Source of the DNA: Byssochlamys sp. IMV 00236
Taxonomy: Eukaryota > Ascomycota > Eurotiomycetes > Eurotiales > Thermoascaceae
DNA length: 64,000 nt
Assembly (NCBI GenBank): GCA_001931875.2
Contig: MSJH02000807.1
Location: 242,181-306,180, forward strand
Direction of reading: 5' to 3'
Of the stretch, positions 56,446 through 64,000 are shown one piece after another. The position numbers and the translations under genes are program-made. How positions within the stretch are numbered: position 1 is the first letter of the stretch; every line of letters begins with the position of its first letter. The notes under the pieces were generated by a model. It was not told the origin of the DNA and ran no database searches. It saw only the letters and a program-made list of their open reading frames with translations.

Positions 56446-57806
56446 GTAAGTACGAAAAAAAAATATGAAGAATGTACGCAGAATAAGCAGGATGACGCTG
56501 GCAAGATGTGGGATACGTGGATAAATACCTCTGCTCAATCAAGAAACACGGGACCAGTAGTTCTCTCATGACCAATATAATACATTCTTATTCTTGGCCT
56601 CTTTTAATCCTGGGATGTTATCCAAAGTTCACGGTTATGTTCACCAGGCATGGAAAGATCAAAACTCCCAGATAAATTATGTTAATGTTTTTGCTGCAAT
56701 GCCGAAAATATCATTCGACTCAAAGCTCCTTGATTTTCAATACAGGTTATAATTGACTAGCATCTTCCACAACACGCGTCGAAAGCTGTGTCTGTGTTGA
56801 CTCCAAAACTCCCGATCGAAGAATTGTGTATCCATCAGAGCGTTTCCTTAAGTAGGTAGATAGTATGTTTTGCTTTATGACCGATAGCTTCGAGATATCG
56901 ACGAGATAAGGATACCGAATGGATACAGTATCTTCAATCCGGTCTGAGGCCGTACCAAGACTGATGGCAATGCAAGCTAAATCGATCTAAATATGCTGTA
57001 AAATCTTGACAATAATGGGATACTGAAAGAAGGAGAAGAAAAAAAAAGAACAAGAACAAGAGACAATGAGGTTGATAGTACTTAGTAACCTGGCAGCGCG
57101 GAACGTTCCGAGGCTAGGACCATTCGTTTCGGTTTGCGTTCCGCGGGTATATAGTTACAACCGAGCAAGCAGCTCTGACCGCAAGCTTTCTGACAGTGCT
57201 GAGTGGCACATTTCTATTATTTCAAAATGGGGAATGTTCTTAGTATTTCGGCGCTTCTCCCCACACAGCCCTGGGGGCATTCAATCATACCCACCAACGG
57301 TTGCCCCCTCCCCGCGGGGAAGAAACCGCATGGTGCTAATGCAAACGCAGTAGTAATACTAAGTTACGTATTCGGCCCTGGACGGTTTCCCTCGGCTATC
57401 TTCTTGGAGGTCCATTACTCCTCTTCTTCCCAAGGAGCATGAGACGGGTTCCGCCAATCAATGACATGTTTTTCATACCGGCCGCTGTCCAAAGCGTTTT
57501 AGTGATCGACATAGTATGATCACAGGGATCACTGGCCAGACATCAGAGACAGCAATGGATTCTCCATCGTAGTCCCAATGATAATGGCGGGGAGTCTGTT
57601 TGGATTTCATTTCCGCGGTTTTGCGCTTACAGCTGCTGCGGGCATTCCGCGTGCACGACTATGCAGTAATACGTTACTCAGTAGTTAGGTATATATAGGC
57701 TGAACATCGCCCGACTTATATCGGGTCCTAAATTAAGCCAGGTAATAGGAGGGGTGTCTGTCGAATCTGTCTCTATTACCTACCTTTGGATGGTTTTCAG
57801 GTTAAC
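56446..57806. other. Intergenic between the monooxygenase and P450
   Basis: About 1.36 kb with no supported coding frame. TATATATAGGC at about 57692 lies 115 bp before the P450 start and could be a TATA element. Confidence 0.5.
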
Positions 57807-59483
57807 ATGACGATCCAAGCCGTCGTTGCGGTTATCGCCGTGGTATACTCCCTCATCAGATACTTCAACCGAACTGATATCCCCAAGATCAAAAACCTGC
57901 CCGAGATCCCGGGGGTGCCTCTTTTCGGAAACCTGATTCAATTAGGCGAGGAGCATGCGAAGAAGACAGCAGAATGGGTGAAGCAATACGGCCCTGTCTT
58001 CCAGGTTCGGATGGGGAATAAGAGAATCATTTTTGCGAATACTTTCGACTCCGTCAAGTACTTCTGGGTCACCCATCAATCAGCATTGATCTCTCGCCCG
58101 ACCCTGCATACTTTTCACACTGTCGTTTCGAGCTCTCAGGGCTTCACGATCGGGACGTCACCGTGGGATGAATCTTGCAAGCGGAGACGGAAGGCTGCTG
58201 CGACGGCGCTGAATAGGCCGGCCGTGCAGTCCTATATGCCGATTATCGATCTCGAATCGAATGCAAGTATTAAGGAACTCCTCCAGGATAGCAAGGATGG
58301 GACGGTTGATATTGATCCGAATCCATATTTCCAGCGGTTCGCGCTGAACACTAGCTTGACGCTGAACTATGGCATTCGCATCGACGGAAACATCGAGGAT
58401 GAGCTGCTGAAGGAAATCTGTCTGGTTGAGCGCGAAGTGAGCAACTTCCGCAGTACGAGCAACAACTGGCAGGATTACATCCCATTGCTGCGCCTTTGGC
58501 CAAGCACGAGCACAAAAGCGAAAGAGTTCCGTGAGCGAAGAGATGCGTATCTCTCGTTGCTTTTGGATATGTTGAGAGATCGCATTGCCAAGGGTACTGA
58601 TAAACCATGCATCACGGGAAATATCCTCAAAGACCCAGAAGCCAAGCTAAATGAAGGTGGGAATCTAGACGCCAGCGGCTATCCCGAATAATAAAAAAAA
58701 AAAAAAAACATGCTAACGATATCCCAGCGGAGGTGAAATCAATCTGTCTAACCATGGTATCCGCCGGACTCGACACTGTCCCCGGAAACCTCATCATGGG
58801 CATCGCCTACCTCTCCAGCGCACACGGCCAAGAGATCCAGCAACGAGCCTATAACGAGATCATGAAAGTCTACCCTGACGGAGACGCATGGGAGAGATGT
58901 CTTCTCGAGGAGAAAGTGCCATACATCACAGCTCTAGTCAAAGAGGTTCTGCGCTTCTGGACGGTTATTCCAATCTGTCTTCCACGTGTCAGTATCAAAG
59001 ATATTCCTTGGAAGAATGCTGTTATTCCTGCAGGATCTACCTTTTTCATGGTCAGCACCTATATCTATATCTCGTTACCTTCTAAGAATACTAACAATTC
59101 CACTACAGAATGCCTACGCAGCCGATAACGACGAAACACACTTCAAATCTCCCTTCTCATTTAACCCAGATCGCTATCTCGACGTCCCTGACGGCTCTGG
59201 AACGCCTCATTACGCCTACGGTGCCGGAAGCCGTATGTGCGCTGGCTCGCACCTCGCTAATCGAGAACTGTACACTGCGTTCCTGCGACTTATCAGCGCA
59301 TTTGAGATCGTGCCCGCGGAGAACCGCGCGGATGATCCGATCCTTGATCCGTTGGAGTGTAATATGACAAAGACTTCTTTGACGTTGGACCCGAAGCCCT
59401 TCAAGGTCGGGTTCAGGGTGCGCGATCGCGCGAAGTTGGAGGAATGGATTAGAAGCAGTGACGAAAGGACGAAGGAGTTGTGA
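57807..59483 (+). CDS. Cytochrome P450, CYP504 (phenylacetate hydroxylase)-like
   Basis: Three exons: 57807-58656, 58728-59050, 59109-59483 (1548 nt, 515 aa, the CYP504 length). An N-terminal ER anchor (AVVAVIAVVYSLIRYF) is followed by the proline hinge LPEIPGVPLFGN. The I-helix motif is MVSAGLDTVPGN, the ExxR motif KEVLRFW, the PERF-like region FNPDRYLDVP, and the heme loop HYAYGAGSRMCAGSHLANRE with Cys ligand; the usual Phe of FGxGxRxC is Tyr here, as I recall for CYP504. CYP504 enzymes hydroxylate phenylacetate or hydroxyphenylacetates toward homogentisate; a related aromatic substrate is inferred. The start at 57807 avoids a TTG upstream and gives the anchor directly. It follows the Baeyer-Villiger gene by 1.36 kb on the same strand. 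Confidence 0.9.
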
Positions 59484-59903
59484 GTTGTTTTGAGGGGATG
59501 AGGTAAAGCGATCAGCTGGATGAGATCTGTCCTTGGTATATTAGATACCGTGTTGTACGAAATTAGCCTCTGGCATTTTGCACGTTCTGACCATTAGCAT
59601 GTTTGATTTATGTTCCATTCTGCATTTCAATGAAATCTCAAATATCGAAGCATAGTCCTGAATCTCCACAATAGGCTTAGGAGCAGAAATGGAGATATCC
59701 AGGAAATTAATATCCAGGCGGTATTTGGTGCTATTTATTAACTCCATATTCCTACAAATAGTATGCAATAGACGAGGACAGGAAGTCTAACTAGTCGGTG
59801 ATTGTTAAGTATTCAGTCTGGCCGTGGCCGAGAAAATTCCGATTATTCTATATATTCCAAGAGGATAATTCCTATTCCTTGATTGACATGAGCATAAACA
59901 ATT
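59484..59903. other. Intergenic between convergent genes
   Basis: 420 bp of A/T-rich 3' flanks. A direct A/T-rich pair (GGATAATTCC-like near 59870) is all that is visible. No gene. Confidence 0.6.
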
Positions 59904-61262
59904 TCAAACATCCTCCGTGCCAGCTAGCCCCTTCTCGCTCGGACGTGTCGTGTGAATGGTCGCAAAAGGGTCGTTAGGAGGAAGAAGATTCTCTCCATAA
60001 AAGTCTGTCAGAGACGGTCCTGAATCGATCTCTGTCAAGGGGAAGCGCGAGCTCATTCTGCGAGCTCTTGGAAGCACCGGGACCTTTTCAGTCACGTCAG
60101 TCACTGTACTTTGCGTGTTTTTTGTTGACAGAGCCTCGAGGTCGAATACGTCCTGTACTCGTTTCCGAGTACCTCTGGAGAAAATCCCTAGTCGGTCCCA
60201 TTTCTGCTGCAAAGTCGAGTTCTTTGTCGAACTGCTTATATCGCTATCAGTTGCGTCTGGTTTCTTTTCCATATTGTGTCTTTTCTTGAGAAATGGCACT
60301 CTCGATAACCACTGATTTCCACTAATTCCACCAATCCGCTTGGAAGGTCGAGACACACTGCGTTGTCTGGTTGGACTTTTGTTTATCCTCCGTTCTGTGT
60401 CCGGTCGACCGTCTTTGGATTTTCTTCGAACGTCACGTATGCATACCAAAGCCACGGCAGCTGTCATTGCTGCTATCATAACCGCACAGAGGACATAAAA
60501 AGCTCGAGCCTCCTGGTACCGTCTTCTCCTGCAATGTGCGCGGATGAGGGCGTAGTCCTTGTATGGATAACACATACTGCAAACCGCCTTGGCTCCTTTC
60601 TTGAGTCGCAAGCGATTCGAGGCACAAGTCCCGTAGAGGTCTGGTGCTGAGCAGATTGTATCTTCACATAATCGAGTCGCTTTCTGGAATTTCGTTCGGG
60701 CTGTATCTTTCCGCGAATCAAAGGGTGTCTCAGGAGGGAACGCCTCTCTGTCAGCCGCTAATGACATTCTCCTTCGTGAAGACTGAAAATTGCCGTTGGC
60801 TTCTTGCTCTGCGTATTTTTCAAGGGTACTCTTGCAGAAGAGTAGATCACCCTTGACATGGGTATGTAGAAAAGTCCCGTTTGCACTCTTCAAGACACCA
60901 TCCAAGATATCTCTGCATATCCGCAAGTCATGTATCAAATAGTGATATCCATCTATCGAGGTACGTCCGTCTTCCTCTGGTCGCTCGATATTGGCATCGC
61001 TCGCAGCCACTGAACTGACTTCTTCGATATCCTCTGGCAGGACATACCAACCGAAAGCTGTACGCTGCCGATCTGTCACGCTGGATACACTGTATGTCAC
61101 AGATACTGGCTCATCCTTCCCGTTGCTGTCAATGGGGTCCGTAAGATACTGTCGGGCTGAATTCGTACTGACATGGAATCGCTCTAGAGCAGCAACTCCA
61201 CCTTTCCACACTCCGTAGAGGAGCACAAAAAAGAGTAAGAATTTCAGCAATCCACCACACAT
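59904..61262 (-). CDS. Two-helix membrane protein of unknown function
   Basis: A single minus-strand exon. The frame is open from ATG 61433 (509 aa), but the start at 61262 (452 aa) is preferred because it places a signal-anchor helix at the N-terminus (MCGGLLKFLLFFVLLYGVW). A luminal or extracellular region follows, with Cys residues (RICRDILDG, LLFCKS, CEDTICSAPDLYGTCASNR, CSMCYP). A second helix (FYVLCAVMIAAMTAAVALVCI) precedes a 150-residue basic, Ser/Lys-rich cytosolic tail containing RQRSVSRPSKR. It is not a known enzyme. The Cys spacing (C-x4-C ... C ... C-x2-C) may form disulfides. Confidence 0.7.
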   Translation of the reverse strand: MCGGLLKFLLFFVLLYGVWKGGVAALERFHVSTNSARQYLTDPIDSNGKDEPVSVTYSVSSVTDRQRTAFGWYVLPEDIEEVSSVAASDANIERPEEDGRTSIDGYHYLIHDLRICRDILDGVLKSANGTFLHTHVKGDLLFCKSTLEKYAEQEANGNFQSSRRRMSLAADREAFPPETPFDSRKDTARTKFQKATRLCEDTICSAPDLYGTCASNRLRLKKGAKAVCSMCYPYKDYALIRAHCRRRRYQEARAFYVLCAVMIAAMTAAVALVCIRDVRRKSKDGRPDTERRINKSPTRQRSVSRPSKRIGGISGNQWLSRVPFLKKRHNMEKKPDATDSDISSSTKNSTLQQKWDRLGIFSRGTRKRVQDVFDLEALSTKNTQSTVTDVTEKVPVLPRARRMSSRFPLTEIDSGPSLTDFYGENLLPPNDPFATIHTTRPSEKGLAGTEDV

Positions 61263-62185
61263 AGGGAGCTGTTGAATGGTATGTATACTGCAGAAGATCT
61301 GAAGCGTATGGTTGAGCTCTTGACAGGAACAGGTTTGGAGCGTTCTCAGGAAGATATGAAAGCGGGTATGCGATTCTAAAAACTGTGAATGTGAAAAAGG
61401 AGGTAAATCTCTGTATGATACGCTCTTGAGCATGAAGTAAAGGATTGTAGGATATCAAAAACGTATAGCGACATAGGAACTGTACCCTGTACCATCGAGG
61501 CAGGAGCGTTCGCCCTTCCTTTGCCTCAGAACCGACAGCGATAGAGTCGCAGCTTCCGTTAGACATATACACCGATGCAGGCATTCAAGATCAATTCACA
61601 ACAGTAGTAGTAGTAGTCATTAACGTCCGGCGGAACACAGGCGAAGCCTGTGGCCCTGGTGACCTCCCATAAGGTATTGGGACGTGCTAAGTTATGGAAT
61701 TGTTATTATACAAAGTATGACCATCGAAAGCAATTCAAGCAAATAGCAAAGGCATTGGTCGGTCAAATAATGCCTCTCCCGACATATAGTTAGCGGGGCC
61801 AGTGTATCTAATAATGGGGGTTCGTTGTAGGCTTCCCCGCCGAAGTAACCATGAGCGAAATTCTGTCGGGCACCAACACTTTATCAACTTCAAAATATAT
61901 GTAACTGAGATCAGAGCCCTCGGTTTTTGCTATCTCTGACTGTGTACCGATAATTATCAAGCTGACTCTCTTATCAGATCGCTGGAATCGAGACTACTCT
62001 CGTTCCCAACCATACACTAGTGAACAGTGCGCCCAGCAGGAAGGCGTCCAACAGTCGTCAACTATAACAGCCTTCCGGGCCAGTTATCCAATTATCCGCT
62101 TGTCCTCATAATACCGAAAGAAACAGTGGGTTTTCTGACAAAACGTCGTATCTCTGGAAGTATACCCATCTATGGGCATGTCACC
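61263..62185. other. Intergenic between divergent genes
   Basis: It includes a short TAG-rich run (GTAGTAGTAGTAGT, about 61603-61616) and no supported gene. The plus-strand frame of the next gene is open from 62027 without an ATG, so part of its first exon or a leader intron may lie here. Confidence 0.5.
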
Positions 62186-62953
62186 ATGATTTCTCACGAA
62201 TCTTCAGATGCTGAGCTGATTACATACTGTTTGTCTGGGCCACATGACCGAATCATCGGTGGAATCCCCGAAGGTAACCTCGTCGTCAGAATTTCTGAGC
62301 AGACCGTGATCAAATTTGGACCGGGACTTTCTAAGGACGAAGCAATCAATCAGCAAAGAGCTTACGACCTTCTCGATCATGATATCGTACGAGTGCCACG
62401 CGTCCATCGGTTCTTCACCGACAATATGGGGCGTGGCTATATCATGATGGATTACATGGAAGGTAGAGTGATAGACCCGCTGGACCCTGATCGCATTAAG
62501 AGACTCGCGCGTGTACTTGACTATTTCCTCATGATAGAGGGAGACACCCCTGGGAGTCTTAGCGGCGGTCCTTGCCGTGGACTCCTCTGGCCAGAAACCC
62601 AAGATTTGACTTTCTGGAGTATGGAAAGGATGGAAGCATGGTTCAATAGTAGACTTTTCCCAGGCGAAGGCAAAGTGTCTTTCCAAAACTGCGATCTGGT
62701 CCTCTGCCACCTTGACATTGCCCCGAGAAATGTCATTTGGCAGTCAGATGGCGGTATCTGCCTGGTTGACTGGGCCTCTGCGGGTTTCTATCCGAGATTG
62801 TTCGAGTTCTGGGCGCAGTGGAACATCGAAGGCAAGGATGGTTCGTTCAACAGGCTGCTTCTTGATTCTATGAAGGCTCTCCAAGACCACGAGATGGCGC
62901 AGAAGTGGTCCATCTGTCGCGTGTGGTATAACATCCAAAAATACGCCTTGTGA
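62186..62953 (+). CDS. APH/choline-kinase-like phosphotransferase-fold protein
   Basis: 255 aa from ATG 62186; the frame is open upstream to 62027 without another ATG, so a further 5' exon is possible. Visible motifs are an N-lobe with VIKFG (putative ATP-site Lys), VPRVHRFF and IMMDYMEG as hinge, the Brenner motif HLDIAPRN (catalytic Asp and Asn) and LVDWASAG, which replaces the metal-binding D-x-D by DW. This is the aminoglycoside-phosphotransferase/kinase-like fold common in fungal unknowns. A C-terminal helix rich in Trp follows. Actual substrates are unknown; it may be small-molecule kinase or pseudokinase. Antibiotic resistance should not be inferred. It ends with a stop at 62951-62953. 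Confidence 0.75.
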   Translation: MISHESSDAELITYCLSGPHDRIIGGIPEGNLVVRISEQTVIKFGPGLSKDEAINQQRAYDLLDHDIVRVPRVHRFFTDNMGRGYIMMDYMEGRVIDPLDPDRIKRLARVLDYFLMIEGDTPGSLSGGPCRGLLWPETQDLTFWSMERMEAWFNSRLFPGEGKVSFQNCDLVLCHLDIAPRNVIWQSDGGICLVDWASAGFYPRLFEFWAQWNIEGKDGSFNRLLLDSMKALQDHEMAQKWSICRVWYNIQKYAL

Positions 62954-63427
62954 GCACCACTTCACTCTGTCATTGATTTACCTAACGTTCAAATAGTTCC
63001 AGAGAAACTTCATGTGGCCGAGATCGAACCAGGAGAGAGGAGAAGAAAAGGATCTCAGTCCCTGGGCCCCCCCTCCCTACCTCAATTTTGTGATTATGGA
63101 GGAACATCCACCCCTTTGATGTTGGAGATGTATGCTTCTAACAGCTCAATACCTTAACATCCCGCTTTAATAATATACACACTTTTTACCAATAGAGTTA
63201 GAGAGGCAGAATTTTATCCCTTGATCGGAGTTGAGTCGAAGGTTTTCCTGGAGGAGCAAGTTCATCTGCGCCCCGACAGAACGGTCCGGGATGTAAATAA
63301 AGCCTTCTTTACCGATTACACTAACAAGATCCATTATGAGAAGATTGTTTCAAAGGCATTGCAAAGACACTGGGAAAAAGTGACTACCGGCTTCGGCACC
63401 CTTACAAGAATCCTCGGCCGCACGTGA
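62954..63427. other. Spacer with a coding-like open frame
   Basis: After the APH-like gene, a frame from about 63144 to a TGA at 63425-63427 (+) gives EAEFYPLIGVESKVFLEEQ, HLRPDRTVRDVNKAFF and KALQRHWEKVTTGFGTLTRI. The residue use looks natural for a protein, but no start or domain is found. A TAACAG acceptor just before it suggests the last exon of a gene, possibly spliced from further upstream. Confidence 0.3.
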
Positions 63428-64000
63428 AAATTCCAACCTCTGTTGGCATTTGACCTCCGTATTCGGATTATCTTGCATTGCGGCAGGAATAATAATAATA
63501 AGAAGAAGAAGAAGATCTCTCAATTTTGACCCTTAAGCATTATTTAATTGCTTTATTCTAGGCTTAGGTCATTATAGAGATTTGAGGGAAACATACAATG
63601 GTTTTCTGTCCTAAAGATGGTACGGTACATAGAACCTTAATGCTATTAAAGGGAATACGCTCGGAATAGGAATAAGAATGCCATTTCTATTATATATCAC
63701 ACGTAGTATAACAGGCTGCCGTAGATGGGCGATTCTAGAGTTCTAAAAGAGCATGTTAAGCTCAGTTACTAAAGACTTACAGTAATTAATACTCCCAAAC
63801 TGAGTTATCTAAATCGCCTATCCGACTGTCCAGGACGACTATATTCTTATTATAAAATAAAGACTACTTAATCTATCTTCTTATACACATTTTAAAAAAA
63901 CTCTCGTTTTAAGTAATGCCCTTATCGCGGATTTCGAGATCCTTATCCAAATCTTTGAATCGTTGCTAGATTGTGTTCATGCTATTTTAGATTGAGGATG
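63428..64000. other. A/T-rich right edge
   Basis: An AATAATAATAAGAAGAAGAAGAAG tract is present at about 63490-63513. The sequence then becomes A/T-rich, partly like the mutated block at 36-51 kb. No gene is supported; a minus-strand peptide KDLDKDLEIRDKG at about 63910-63950 is too short to judge. Confidence 0.4.

Noticed and set aside
62186..62953. Antibiotic resistance gene (aminoglycoside phosphotransferase)
   Set aside because: The APH fold is widespread among fungal unknowns; motif match alone does not support resistance, and the metal motif is altered.

Overview
The window looks like a chromosomal segment of a filamentous ascomycete, most likely Eurotiales (Aspergillus/Penicillium type). 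The evidence is short introns of about 47-90 nt with GT(A/G)-type donors and CTAAC/CTGAC-like branch points, family content typical of that order (SAT4/rhodopsin-domain membrane protein, CYP504-type P450, GT61, Baeyer-Villiger monooxygenase), and a long A+T-rich block of mutated retrotransposons carrying the signature of repeat-induced point mutation (RIP). All functional names come from reading the protein sequences by eye; no database search was run. Exon models were built by joining frames at splice sites and checking that every coding length is a multiple of three.

Left arm (1-20 kb): a phosphate-family MFS transporter with two CACGTGGG sites upstream; three BTB/POZ genes (5.5, 11.7 and 13.1 kb) with shared intron phases; between them a membrane-anchored aspartic-peptidase-like protein without catalytic aspartates and a GT61-type glycosyltransferase; then a possible PD-(D/E)XK-like protein whose 3' flank resembles that of the third BTB gene, a GNAT-like acetyltransferase and a conserved fungal protein of unknown function.

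Middle (20-36 kb): gene-poor sequence with one small two-exon gene, an apparently decaying multi-exon gene and a tRNA-like relic; then a secreted type-B carboxylesterase with a GC-AG intron, argininosuccinate lyase (arginine biosynthesis) with a Gcn4/CpcA-type site in its promoter, a divergent F-box-like gene, a possible small Cys-containing secreted protein and a Ser-rich tail-anchored protein.

36.4-51.36 kb: a RIP-ravaged A+T-rich block. A Ty3/gypsy element on the minus strand (334-bp LTRs at both ends) lies next to, and probably inside, a Ty1/copia element on the plus strand. The copia 3' LTR is unmutated, so the block ends abruptly at about 51.18 kb.

Right arm (51.4-64 kb): a seven-helix SAT4-type membrane protein, then a Baeyer-Villiger monooxygenase (with a 14-nt microexon) and a CYP504-like P450 in tandem. 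These two may act in sequence on an aromatic or ketone substrate, as a catabolic or secondary-metabolite pair beside the silenced block. They are followed by a two-helix membrane protein, an APH-like kinase-fold protein and another A+T-rich edge.
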